Assembly: GCA_023383015.1 (NCBI GenBank)
Contig: JAHDXW010000006.1
Span: 78,952-142,951, forward strand
DNA from: Paracoccaceae bacterium
Lineage (GTDB): Bacteria > Pseudomonadota > Alphaproteobacteria > Rhodobacterales > Rhodobacteraceae
Length of the DNA: 64,000 bases
Reading direction: 5' to 3'
Each line of letters opens with the position of its first letter. The stretch's first letter is position 1. Under the pieces are notes generated by a model. The model was not told the DNA's origin and made no database searches. It was given only the letters and a program-made list of their open reading frames with translations. Below are positions 8,402-18,407 of the stretch, piece by piece. A program made the translations under genes and the position numbers.

Positions 8402-9979
8402 TCAGTCGGCCCAGCGCAGGGGGCGCAGGTCCATCTCGACGCGGAAGCGGTAGGACTTGTGTCCGACGAGGTCCGAGCGGGTCAGGGTCGGCGTGCTCTT
8501 GGCATGGATCGGAATGATCCAGGCGCTGTCGGCGAACACCGCCGCCATCTTCGCCATCGCCGCGATGTATTCGTCACGGTCGATGATCGCGTCCGAGGTC
8601 TTCACCAGCTCGTCGAACTCGGGCAGGCACTCTACCGTGTCCGGCCGGCCCAGCGGCTGGCGGCCGCCGCCGCAGACGAAGGTGTCGATGGTCACGTTGG
8701 AGGTGATGTTGGTGAACTGGTAGTCGCCGTCGGTGTTCACCTGCTTCAGCCAGGTCGCGAGGTCGAGCGTGCGGACGTTGAGCGTGATCCCCACCTCGGC
8801 GAGCTGGGCAACGACGATGTCCTTGATCGTCGGGTGCTCGGCCACGTTCACGAAGGGGAAGTCAAGCGTCAGGTCCGGATAGCCGGCCTCGCGCAGGAGC
8901 GCGCGCGAGCGTTCCTGGTCGAAGGGATAGGGGCAGTAGTCGTTGTTCCAGGGCTCGCTGAAGGGCACCACCCACTGGCAGGTGGTCTTGCCATAGCCGG
9001 CCTGCGCCGCCTCGAGGTAGTCGTCGCGGAAGATCGCGTGGGCGATCGCCTGCCGCACCCGGATGTCGCGCAGCGGCTCGGCGCGGGTGCTGAGGATCAT
9101 GTAGTTGGTCTCGAACGGCGCCGGGATGATGACGTTGAACTTCGGATCCTGCGCCACCGTCCCGATGCGGTCGAGCCCTTCGCCGAAGACGCTGGCGATC
9201 ATGTCGATCTCGCCGGCGAGAAGGGCGTTGATGGCCGCCGTCTCGTCGGGGATGAAGCGGTGCGTCACCTCGGTGAAGAACGGCTTCTCGCCCCAGTAGT
9301 CCTCGAAGCGCACGAGCTTGAGGTGCACGTCCGGGCGGTACTCGCCGAAGGTGTAGGGGCCGGTACCGATCATCTGCGAGGCCAGGTCCAGGGTCTCGTG
9401 CGCACCCTCGGGCACGATGATCCCGGCCATCAGCCCGAGGTTCGGCAGAAGCCGCTGGCTCGGCTGCGACAGGGTGAGGCGCACGGTGCGGGCATCCACC
9501 GCCTCGACGGCCGTCACCGTGGCGAGCGGTGTGCGCAGCGTCGCCTGAGGTGATTCCTTGTTCTTGAGCAGCGAGTAGACGACGTCCCCGGCGTCGAAGT
9601 CGCTGCCGTCGTGGAACTTCGCCTCGCGGAGCCGGAACGTGTAGGTCAGGCCGTCGCTGCTGATTTCCCAGGATTCTGCCAGCAGCGGCGCGATGGAGCC
9701 ATCGCCGAGCTTCTCCACCAGCGGCTCGAGGATGTTGTGGAACGTGGGAACGGTCAGCGCGCTCGCCCCCGTCGCCCAGTAGTTCCAGTTCGGTGGCTCC
9801 TGGGGATGCGACCAGGTGAGGGTCGTGCGGGTCTCCTGCGCGACCGCGGGGCCGAGGACGCCGGACAGCGCAAGTCCGACCGCCGCGACGAGGGCGAGCC
9901 CGGCGACCTGCCGCCGCCGCAAGCTCCCGAGCGCTTCCGGCCGCGTCGCCTGCCGGACAGCCGTGTCAGCAACTACCAT
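8402..9979 (-). CDS. Dpp/Opp-type ABC transporter substrate-binding protein (copy 2)
   Basis: SBP_bac_5 family protein of 525 residues. The ATG at 9979 is preceded by GGGAGG. Signal peptide with hydrophobic core LALVAAVGLALSGVLG and likely cleavage after AVAQ. The body follows copy 1 almost block by block (LTWSHPQEPPNWNYW, TFRLREAKFHDGSDFDAGD, VRQAIAHAIFRDDY). Tandem copies served by one permease pair suggest that the importer accepts two related ligands. It is first in the minus-strand unit and faces the M81 peptidase gene across a 392-base promoter region. Confidence 0.92.
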   Translation of the reverse strand: MVVADTAVRQATRPEALGSLRRRQVAGLALVAAVGLALSGVLGPAVAQETRTTLTWSHPQEPPNWNYWATGASALTVPTFHNILEPLVEKLGDGSIAPLLAESWEISSDGLTYTFRLREAKFHDGSDFDAGDVVYSLLKNKESPQATLRTPLATVTAVEAVDARTVRLTLSQPSQRLLPNLGLMAGIIVPEGAHETLDLASQMIGTGPYTFGEYRPDVHLKLVRFEDYWGEKPFFTEVTHRFIPDETAAINALLAGEIDMIASVFGEGLDRIGTVAQDPKFNVIIPAPFETNYMILSTRAEPLRDIRVRQAIAHAIFRDDYLEAAQAGYGKTTCQWVVPFSEPWNNDYCPYPFDQERSRALLREAGYPDLTLDFPFVNVAEHPTIKDIVVAQLAEVGITLNVRTLDLATWLKQVNTDGDYQFTNITSNVTIDTFVCGGGRQPLGRPDTVECLPEFDELVKTSDAIIDRDEYIAAMAKMAAVFADSAWIIPIHAKSTPTLTRSDLVGHKSYRFRVEMDLRPLRWAD

Positions 9980-10103
9980 CTTCAGCTCTTCCTCCCTTGT
10001 TTGACTTGCCTCGCTTCCGAACCGGTCGGCGCAGAAGCGGCCCGACGCGCCAGAGCGCCCCGGGCCAGTCGGACAGAATGCCGGCCGCGGCCTGGCCGCG
10101 ACA

Positions 10104-10123
10104 CCGGCAACGGTTATTGCCGG
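10104..10123. promoter_or_regulatory. Palindrome CCGGCAA-N6-TTGCCGG
   Basis: Perfect 7-base arms with a 6-base spacer about 125 bases upstream of the copy 2 binding-protein start. It could be an operator for the minus-strand unit; the binding regulator is unknown. Confidence 0.35.
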
Positions 10124-10201
10124 CCACCGGCATCCCGGCGAAAGGCGCAGCAAGACAGGTGTTTAGGGAAGCACGCTTGAGCGTGCCGGGAGAAGGCGGC
10201 A

Positions 10202-10222
10202 GGGTTTCGTAGGATGAAATCC
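10202..10222. promoter_or_regulatory. Operator-like palindrome GGGTTTC-N7-GAAATCC
   Basis: Arms match in six of seven positions. The same arrangement, GGGTTTC-N7-GAAACC, recurs at 17219-17239 in the other divergent promoter region of this catabolic cluster, and a weaker half-matching copy starts at 10273. Shared placement suggests one regulator for both units. Confidence 0.45.
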
Positions 10223-10371
10223 CTCCCTTTCGGCGCCCCCGCGGGCCGTTTGCGGGGTATTACCGCAGGCCCGGTTTCGCGGCGCGGAACGCCCCGGCGT
10301 TGACCCCCGGCGGCCCTGGGGTGTCCGCTGCCGCGGCGCCGCCCGGCCTGCGCGCGCCCGGAGGGACTGCC

Positions 10372-11847
10372 ATGCGCCTGTTCATCGCGAGCCTCGCCAC
10401 CGAGACCAACAGCTTCGCCACCTTCCCCACCGGGATCGAGGACTACCGCAGCCGCCAGTGGATCGACGGCGGCATCCTTCGGGCCACGCCGATGCCCGGC
10501 ACCGCGCCGCTCCAGCACTGGGTGCGGCGCGCGCAGGGCCTCGGCTGGGAGGTCGTCGAGGGGCTCTGCGCCCGCGCCGCGCCCTCCGGCATCACGACCC
10601 GCACCGCCTACGAGACGATGCGCGACCGCATCCTCTCCCAGGCCCGTGCCGCGCTGCCGCTGGATGCCATGCTGCTCTATCTCCACGGCGCGATGATCGC
10701 CGAGGGCTACGACGACTGCGAGGCCGACCTCGTCACCCGCCTGCGCGCCATCGTCGGACCGCGCTGCCGGATCGGGGTGGAACTTGACCTGCACGCCAAC
10801 CTCGACGAGGTGCTCCTCGGCGCGGCCGACCTGATCGTGTTCTACAAGGCCTACCCGCACATCGACTACACCGAGCGGGCCGAGGACCTGTTCGTCCTGA
10901 TGCAGCGCACCCTGGCGGGCGAGATCGAGCCGGTGATGGCGCTTTTCGACTGCCGCACGATCGGCATCTTTCCCTGCACCTGGCCCGGTCCGATGGGCCA
11001 CTTCGTCGCCGCCATGACCGCGGCCGAGGGCAAGGGAGGCATCCTGTCCCTGTCCCTGAACCACGGTTTCCCCTGGGCCGACGTCCCGCAGGCCGGGGCC
11101 AAGATGCTGGCCGTCGCCGACCGCTCGGCCGAGGTCGCGCGGCGGGCGGCGGAGGAGTTCGGCCGCCGCTTCTACGCCATCCGCAAGGCCGCGATGCTGC
11201 CCTTCACCCCCTTCGAGGACGCCATCGCCGAGGCCGGGCGCGGCCGTCCCGGCGACAGGCCGCTGATGCTGCTGGACACCTCCGACCAGATCGGCAGCGG
11301 CGCGCCGGGCGACACCACCCACATCCTGCGCGCCCTGATCGCCGCCGGCATCCGCGAGGCCGCCGTTGTGCCGCTGTGGGACCCGCTGGCGGTGGGCATC
11401 TGCATGGGCGTCGGTGCCGGCGCCCGGCTGCCCCTGCGGATCGGCGGCAAGTTCGAGCCGCAGTCGGGCCCCTGCCACGATGCCGCCGAGGCTGAGGTGC
11501 TGTTCGTCAAGCGCGACGCCTTCCAGAACCAGCTCGCCTCCGAGCGGATCCCGCTCGGCGACATCGCGGTGGTGCGGGTCGAGGGCATCGAGGTGATGCT
11601 GACCTCGCGGCGCAGCAACGTCTACGACCCGAGCATCTTCGCGCTGCACGGCATCGACATCGCCTCCAAGCGGGTGATCTCGGTCAAGAACCTCTTCAAG
11701 CAGTATGATCTGTTCAAGCCGCTGGTGCGCGACCAGCTGTTCGTCGCCTCTCCCGGCACCAGCAACCCCGACTGGACGGCGCTGCCCTTCGGCCGCCTGC
11801 CCCGCCCGGTGTGGCCGCTCGATCCCGACCCGCTGGGCCTGGACTGA
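10372..11847 (+). CDS. M81 family metallopeptidase (MlrC / microcystinase C-like)
   Basis: Zinc-dependent hydrolase of the M81 family, 491 residues. The ATG at 10372 follows GGAGGG; the longer open frame upstream has no ribosome site. Family landmarks are MRLFIASLATETNSF at the N-terminus, DAMLLYLHGAM, VELDLHANL and FYKAYPHIDYTERA. A C-terminal domain follows, with KNLFKQYDLFKP. No signal peptide, so cytoplasmic. It sits between two Dpp-type importers and faces one of them divergently, so it may open or trim an imported peptide-like or cyclic amide compound. The family is known from microcystin degradation, but most members have unknown substrates. Confidence 0.88.
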   Translation: MRLFIASLATETNSFATFPTGIEDYRSRQWIDGGILRATPMPGTAPLQHWVRRAQGLGWEVVEGLCARAAPSGITTRTAYETMRDRILSQARAALPLDAMLLYLHGAMIAEGYDDCEADLVTRLRAIVGPRCRIGVELDLHANLDEVLLGAADLIVFYKAYPHIDYTERAEDLFVLMQRTLAGEIEPVMALFDCRTIGIFPCTWPGPMGHFVAAMTAAEGKGGILSLSLNHGFPWADVPQAGAKMLAVADRSAEVARRAAEEFGRRFYAIRKAAMLPFTPFEDAIAEAGRGRPGDRPLMLLDTSDQIGSGAPGDTTHILRALIAAGIREAAVVPLWDPLAVGICMGVGAGARLPLRIGGKFEPQSGPCHDAAEAEVLFVKRDAFQNQLASERIPLGDIAVVRVEGIEVMLTSRRSNVYDPSIFALHGIDIASKRVISVKNLFKQYDLFKPLVRDQLFVASPGTSNPDWTALPFGRLPRPVWPLDPDPLGLD

Positions 11848-11868
11848 GCCTGTCCGCGGCCCGTGCGC

Positions 11869-13508
<1,640 letters not shown>

Positions 13509-13512
<4 letters not shown>

Positions 13513-14354
13513 GCCCGTTCCCCCTTGCGGCTGTGGCGGGGGTTCAGCGCCGTGGTCAGGCTGTCGCCGATCATGTTGATCGCCAGCACCGTCAGCACGA
13601 TCATGACTCCGGGGATGGCGCTGAGCAGCCAGGCCTCGCGCAGGTAGGGCCGCGCCGCGCCGATCATGTACCCCCAGGTCATCACGTTCGGATCACCGAG
13701 GCCGAGAAAGCTCAGCCCCGATTCGATCAGGATCGCCGAGGCCACCATCACCGAGGCGACCACGATCACCGGCGAGAGCGCGTTGGGAAGGATCTGCCGC
13801 ACGAGGATCGCCAGCGGCCGCTGGCCGAGCCCGCGGGCGGCATCGACGAAGGCCCTTGTGCGCAGCGACAGCACCTCGGCCCGCATGATCCGCGCGACGT
13901 TGGGCCAGGTGACGACGCCGATGCCGATCACCACCGACCACATGCTGGTGCCCATCACGACCACCAGCAGCATGATCAGCACGAGCCCCGGGATGATCTG
14001 GAAGAACTCGGTGATGCGCATCAGCACCTCGTCCACCCAGCCACGGAAGTAGCCCGCCACCGCCCCCACCGTGACGCCGATGCCAAGCGAGACGAGCGTC
14101 GACAGAAGGCCGATCAGCAGCGAGAAGCGCGCCCCGTGCACGAGCCCGGCGAGCACGTCGCGCCCCAGCATGTCGGTACCGAGCATGAACCGCCCGGTGA
14201 ACGGCGGCTGGAACGGGCGGCCGACGATCGACCAGGGCGAGCGGGGGTTGTAGAGGGGATAGAAGAGCGCCACGGCGACCACGACGGCCAGGAACGCAAG
14301 GCCGATCGCGCCGCCGCGATGGGATGCAAGGCGGCGGATGAACCCCGTGCTCAC
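13509..14354 (-). CDS. Dpp/Opp-type ABC transporter permease (DppC-like, second system)
   Basis: 281-residue membrane permease with a first helix near residues 14-32, the periplasmic motif LGTDMLGRDVL, and an EAA loop (DAARGLGQRPLAILVRQILP). GTG start inside the stop of the DppB-like gene (GTGA), so coupled translation. Partner of the gene at 14351-15325. Confidence 0.92.
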
Positions 14355-15325
14355 CCCTTCACCTCGATCCGCGGGTCGACGAAGGTGTAGACGATGTCGG
14401 TCGCGAGGTTGATCAGGATCACCAGCACCGAGGTCACGAGGAAGGTTCCCAGCAGCACCGGGTGGTCGCGGCTGGCGATCGAGTCGAAGGCAAGGCGCCC
14501 GACCCCAGGCCAGGCGAAGACGGTCTCGATCAGGACCGTGCCGCTGATCAGGCTGCCGGCCTGCACGCCGGTGTAGGTGACGACGGCGAGCATGGCGTTG
14601 CGGAAGACGTGGCGCCAGAGCAGCTGCAGCTCGCCGATGCCCTTGGCCCGCGCGGCCTTCACGAACTCCATGTCGGCGACGTCGATCATCGCCGCGCGGG
14701 TGATGCGGGCGAAGACGCCCATGTAGTGGGTCCCGAGCGCGAAGGTCGGAAGCACCAGGTGCCAGGCCACGTCCGCGGCGTGCTGCAGCCCCGTCAGCCC
14801 CATGCCGATGCTCGTCATCCCGTAGGGCGGCAGGACCGGAAGCCAGACCGCGAACAAGAGCACGATCATCAGCCCGAGCCAGAAGTTCGGGGTGGCATAG
14901 CCGAGCAGCGACAGCGCCGTCACGGCGCTGTCCTGCCAGCGGCCGAGGTTGCGGGCGGCAAGGATGCCAAGCGCCACGCCGGTCACCAGGGCGAAAGAAA
15001 GCACCGAGGCTGCCAGCAGAAGCGTCGCCGGCATCCGCGCCAGGACAACGTCCAGCACCGGCTCCTGCATGCGCAGGGAATAGCCGAGATCGAGCCGGAC
15101 GAGTTTGCCCGCGTAGATCAGGAACTGCTCCAGCAGCGGGCGGTCGAGACCGAGCTGCCGGCGCAGCTCGGCCACATACTCGGGGTCGGGCGCGCCACCT
15201 TCGATCATGAAATCGACGGCATCGCCCGGCGCCAGCCGGACCAGGAAGAAGCTTGCCACCATGATCAGGCCGATCACCACCACCGACCGGAGCAGGCGCT
15301 CGGCGATGTAGCCAAGCCGCGTCAT
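14351..15325 (-). CDS. Dpp/Opp-type ABC transporter permease (DppB-like, second system)
   Basis: 324 residues, begins MTRLGYIAERLLRSVVVIGL and shows the DppB region RRQLGLDRPLLEQF followed by five membrane segments. EAA loop KAARAKGIGELQLLWRHVFRN. The C-terminal YTFVDPRIEVKG is typical of the family. Separated from its binding protein by 55 bases that hold a hairpin (15331-15352). Confidence 0.92.
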   Translation of the reverse strand: MTRLGYIAERLLRSVVVIGLIMVASFFLVRLAPGDAVDFMIEGGAPDPEYVAELRRQLGLDRPLLEQFLIYAGKLVRLDLGYSLRMQEPVLDVVLARMPATLLLAASVLSFALVTGVALGILAARNLGRWQDSAVTALSLLGYATPNFWLGLMIVLLFAVWLPVLPPYGMTSIGMGLTGLQHAADVAWHLVLPTFALGTHYMGVFARITRAAMIDVADMEFVKAARAKGIGELQLLWRHVFRNAMLAVVTYTGVQAGSLISGTVLIETVFAWPGVGRLAFDSIASRDHPVLLGTFLVTSVLVILINLATDIVYTFVDPRIEVKG

Positions 15326-15330
15326 GGCGC

Positions 15331-15352
15331 CCCGCAGCCCCTGGGCTGCGGG
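15331..15352 (-). terminator. Hairpin between binding protein and permease, second system
   Basis: CCCGCAGCCC and GGGCTGCGGG form a perfect 10-base stem around CT, 28 bases after the binding-protein stop. Same placement as the hairpins at 6429 and 27835. No U-run; probable attenuator. Confidence 0.5.
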
Positions 15353-15380
15353 CGGCCGGCCGGGTCGCGCCCGGCTGCGC

Positions 15381-16964
15381 TCACAGCTTCCGCAGCTCCG
15401 CCCAGCTGTAATAGGCCGACAGCGGGCCCTGGTAGATGTCCTCGATGTTCGGCCGCACGACGAGGTAGTCCTGCAGCTCCATCAGGAACACGCAGGGCAC
15501 ATCCTCGGTGATCAGACGCTGGATCTCGGAGTAGAAGCCCTGCGCCTCGGCGTCGCTGAGGGCCGCATCGGCCTGCGCCCACAACTCGTCGACGCGCGGA
15601 TTGCTGTAGCCGCCGATGTTGTTGCCCCAGGTGTTGTTGATGCGCGAGGTCAGGAAGTTGCGCGCCAGCCCGATGGTGGGGTGCTGGAACTGCCCGACGG
15701 TGGTGAAGACGACCTCGAAGTCCCAGTCGCCGCCGCGCTTCAGCAGGGTCGGGATGTCGACGAACTGCACCCGCGCGTCGATGCCCACCTCGCGGTACTG
15801 CTGGGCGATGATCTCCATCATCCTGGCGCGGTCGGACCCCGCCGACGCCACCAGCAGCTCGAAGGACAGCGCGCCGGGCGCAATTCCGGCCTCGGCCAGC
15901 AGGGCGCGCGCGCGGTCGGGATCGTGCTCGTAGCGGACCAGCGCGTCGGCGTCGTGGTAGAGCGTGCTCGAGGCGATCGGGCCGTGCTGCACCCGCGCCT
16001 GCCCCAGCAGCGCGACGTCGATGATCAGCTCGCGGTCGAGCGCATGCGTCATCGCCCGCCGCACCCGGACGTCGTCGAAGGGCTTGACGCGGAAGTTGAA
16101 GAAGAGCTGCGAGGCCGCCGACAGCCCGTCGAAGGACCGCGCGTCGGCGAGTTTTGCGTGGCCGGCTGCGACCAGCCGGTTCTGGTCGGTGGAGGTGATG
16201 GTGATGCGGGTGCAGACGTCGATGCGGCCGGTCTCGACGGCGATCGCCCGCTGCGACGAGTCCGGGATGATCTGGAAGTAGATCTCGTCGACCTTCGGCT
16301 CGCCGGGGTTCCAGTAGCCGTCGAAGCGGACGAGATGCACGAACTCGCCGCGGCGCCATTCGCTGAAGCGAAACGGACCCGTCCCGACGGGCGCGTTGTT
16401 CGCCGGGTTCTGCAGGAAGTCGGTGCCCTCGTAGAGGTGCCGGGGCAGGATCGGCCCGTTGACCGAGTTGATCGCGGTCAGGAAGGGCAGGAAGGGGGCC
16501 TCGAGCGTCATGACGACGGTGTGGGGGTCGGGCGCGGCGAAGCTGGCCACCTTCTGGATCGCCGAGCGGGTGCGCGCGTGGGTCTGGCGCAGGATCTGGT
16601 CGAAGCTGAAGACCACGTCGTCGGCGGTGAAGGGCTGGCCGTCGTGCCAGAGCACGCCGCGGCGCAGGTTGAATGTGTAGACAAGCCCGTCGGGCGAGAC
16701 GCTCCAGCTTTCGGCAAGCTCGCCCTCGAGGCGGTTCTCCTCGTCGTAGCGGATCAGCGACTGCAGGATCTTGCCGCCCGAGATCGTCTGGGCGCCGTCG
16801 ATCTGGACGATGCCGCAGGCCAGCATCCCCGGTTCCTGCGCCACCACGGAGTTGAGGATCACCCGCCCCTGGGCCCGGGCGGAGCGCGGCAGCCCCAGCG
16901 CGGTTCCCGCGGCGAGGGCGGCGCCCATGTTCAGGACGCTGCGGCGATCGTAGTGCGTCGGCAT
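15381..16964 (-). CDS. Dpp/Opp-type ABC transporter substrate-binding protein (second system)
   Basis: SBP_bac_5 protein of 527 residues. The ATG at 16964 is preceded by GGGGAGGT. The N-terminus MPTHYDRRSVLNMGAALAAG carries a twin-arginine-like motif (DRRSVLN) and ends in SARAQ, so Tat export is likely, unlike the Sec-type signals of the binding proteins at 6467 and 8402. Family blocks: ESWSVSPDGLVYTFNLRRG, WHDGQPFTADDVVFSF, PVGTGPFRFSEWRRGEFV. The ligand is unknown. It faces the phosphoesterase operon across a 343-base divergent region. Confidence 0.92.
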   Translation of the reverse strand: MPTHYDRRSVLNMGAALAAGTALGLPRSARAQGRVILNSVVAQEPGMLACGIVQIDGAQTISGGKILQSLIRYDEENRLEGELAESWSVSPDGLVYTFNLRRGVLWHDGQPFTADDVVFSFDQILRQTHARTRSAIQKVASFAAPDPHTVVMTLEAPFLPFLTAINSVNGPILPRHLYEGTDFLQNPANNAPVGTGPFRFSEWRRGEFVHLVRFDGYWNPGEPKVDEIYFQIIPDSSQRAIAVETGRIDVCTRITITSTDQNRLVAAGHAKLADARSFDGLSAASQLFFNFRVKPFDDVRVRRAMTHALDRELIIDVALLGQARVQHGPIASSTLYHDADALVRYEHDPDRARALLAEAGIAPGALSFELLVASAGSDRARMMEIIAQQYREVGIDARVQFVDIPTLLKRGGDWDFEVVFTTVGQFQHPTIGLARNFLTSRINNTWGNNIGGYSNPRVDELWAQADAALSDAEAQGFYSEIQRLITEDVPCVFLMELQDYLVVRPNIEDIYQGPLSAYYSWAELRKL

Positions 16965-17307
16965 CTCGCTACCTCCCCGGCCGGCGCGTTGCGCGCGCCT
17001 GTTGCATGCACCGGCCGCCTGGCCGCACAGGGCGCCGGCGTCCGCATCCCCCCGGGAGTCATCCTGCTGGGGCCGGCGGCCGGCTGCCCTCCGCAGCAGC
17101 CCGCCCGCTCCCGCGACGGTCCCGTGGCCTTCCGCATCCGCGGCCAGCCAAGCACGGGCGCCGGCCCGCGCGGTAGGCCGTGCAGTTCCGTGCGGCGAAA
17201 CACCCGCCATCGGGCGGCGGGTTTCTTCCCGCGAAACCGTCACGGCTTGCCCCGCCCCTCGCGTGCTGGTCCGCTGGCCGGGCCGACGCGCGCCAGGGGG
17301 AGAGGGA
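16965..17307. other. Divergent promoter region, second importer / phosphoesterase operon
   Basis: 343 bases with no credible gene. It holds the palindrome at 17219-17239 and, next to it, a CCCGCC-N3-GGGCGG inverted repeat (17203-17217). No clear -35/-10 pair was found. Confidence 0.5.
17219..17239. promoter_or_regulatory. Operator-like palindrome GGGTTTC-N7-GAAACC
   Basis: Near-perfect inverted repeat about 70 bases upstream of the phosphoesterase start. It has the same arms and the same 7-base spacing as the site at 10202-10222. Two copies in the two divergent promoters of this cluster argue for a common transcription factor. Confidence 0.5.
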
Positions 17308-18399
17308 ATGTCCAGCCAGGACCAGCCGGCCCGGTTCCGGATCTGGGCGTCTTCCTGTTCGCATCTGTCCACCGATCTCGCCCACGGCCGGCGTGCCTTC
17401 GCCGAGGCGCTGGCGCAGTCGGAAGCCGGCGGCGCCGCCGGTGGGCCGCCCTTCGAGTGGGACATCGCGTTGCATCTCGGCGACCTCTCGGGCACCCAGA
17501 CGCCGCCCACCGATGCCGAGGGCCCCGAGGTGGTGGCCCAGTTCGGCTCGGGTAGGAGGCACCCGCGCTCGCACATCTACACCGTCGCCGGCAACCATGA
17601 TGCAAGCGGCCCCGAGGAGGAGGCCCAGTGGTGGTTCCGCAAATGGGTCGACCCGCTCGGCGCCAACACCGCCGTCTCGGGCGTCGACCCTGCCGCGATG
17701 CCCTTTCCCGCTCAGGGCAAGTGGGACCGTTACGCCTTCGACGCCGGCAACATCCGGGTGCTGATGATGAGCGACCGCAACGACGGCGGCCCGCCCTGGG
17801 GGCGGGGCGCGCGCGGCGGCTATCCCTCCGGACGCATTCTGCGCGAGACCTTCGATTGGTGGGTCGACGAGGTCGAGCGCCACGCCGACCGGATCATCCT
17901 GTCCTGCCACCACTACATGCTGAAGGAGACGACGGCCGCATCGGGGCCGTGGGAGGGCTTCCACCGCGACGCCGCCGGCAACCTTGTGTCGCTGTTCCAC
18001 GGCTATTATCCCGACGCGGGGGCCGAGGGTGCCTCGTACCTCTACTGGTGCGACCGCACGCCTGACGCCCAGGTGTTCGAGCGCTACCTCGCCGCCCGTC
18101 CCCGGGCCGTCGACATGTGGCTCGGCGGGCACACGCACAGCGTGCCGGACGTCCGCCTCGCCGGGCGCGGCCTGATCGAGGAGAAGTGGGGGGTCACCTT
18201 CCTCAACGTCGCCGCGCTGACCAAGTTCCACATCGGCAAGCTGCAGCGCTCGGCGCCGATGAGCCGGCTGCTGACCTTCACCGAAGGCTCCGACGAGGTG
18301 GTCATCGGCTGCTATCTGCACACCGACGACTACGCCCCGCAGGGCTGGTTCGCGCCGGCCGAGCGGCGGGTGCGCCTGCGCCATCCCTTCCGGCCCTGA
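17308..18399 (+). CDS. Metallophosphoesterase-like protein with altered first metal motif
   Basis: 363 residues. ATG at 17308 follows GGGGGAGAGGGA. Calcineurin-like blocks are visible: HLGDLSG, then AGNHDASG, then LSCHHYML, then LGGHTHS. The first motif, normally D-x-H, reads C17-S18-H19 (SSCSHLS), so one metal ligand differs. No signal peptide. First gene of a plus-strand operon with a CocE-type hydrolase 8 bases downstream. The substrate is unknown; it may be a phosphodiester or phosphonate-linked compound, or the fold may be reused for another hydrolysis. Confidence 0.8.
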   Translation: MSSQDQPARFRIWASSCSHLSTDLAHGRRAFAEALAQSEAGGAAGGPPFEWDIALHLGDLSGTQTPPTDAEGPEVVAQFGSGRRHPRSHIYTVAGNHDASGPEEEAQWWFRKWVDPLGANTAVSGVDPAAMPFPAQGKWDRYAFDAGNIRVLMMSDRNDGGPPWGRGARGGYPSGRILRETFDWWVDEVERHADRIILSCHHYMLKETTAASGPWEGFHRDAAGNLVSLFHGYYPDAGAEGASYLYWCDRTPDAQVFERYLAARPRAVDMWLGGHTHSVPDVRLAGRGLIEEKWGVTFLNVAALTKFHIGKLQRSAPMSRLLTFTEGSDEVVIGCYLHTDDYAPQGWFAPAERRVRLRHPFRP

Positions 18400-18407
18400 G
18401 GCGGCCG

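Larger units (their letters stand above)
9980..10371. other. Divergent promoter region between binding protein copy 2 and the M81 peptidase
   Basis: 392 bases without a credible gene. It contains several palindromes: CCGGCAA-N6-TTGCCGG (10104-10123), GCACGCT-N2-AGCGTGC (10171-10186), GGGTTTC-N7-GAAATCC (10202-10222), and TGCGG-N7-CCGCA (10251-10267). No consensus -35/-10 pair could be fixed. Confidence 0.5.
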
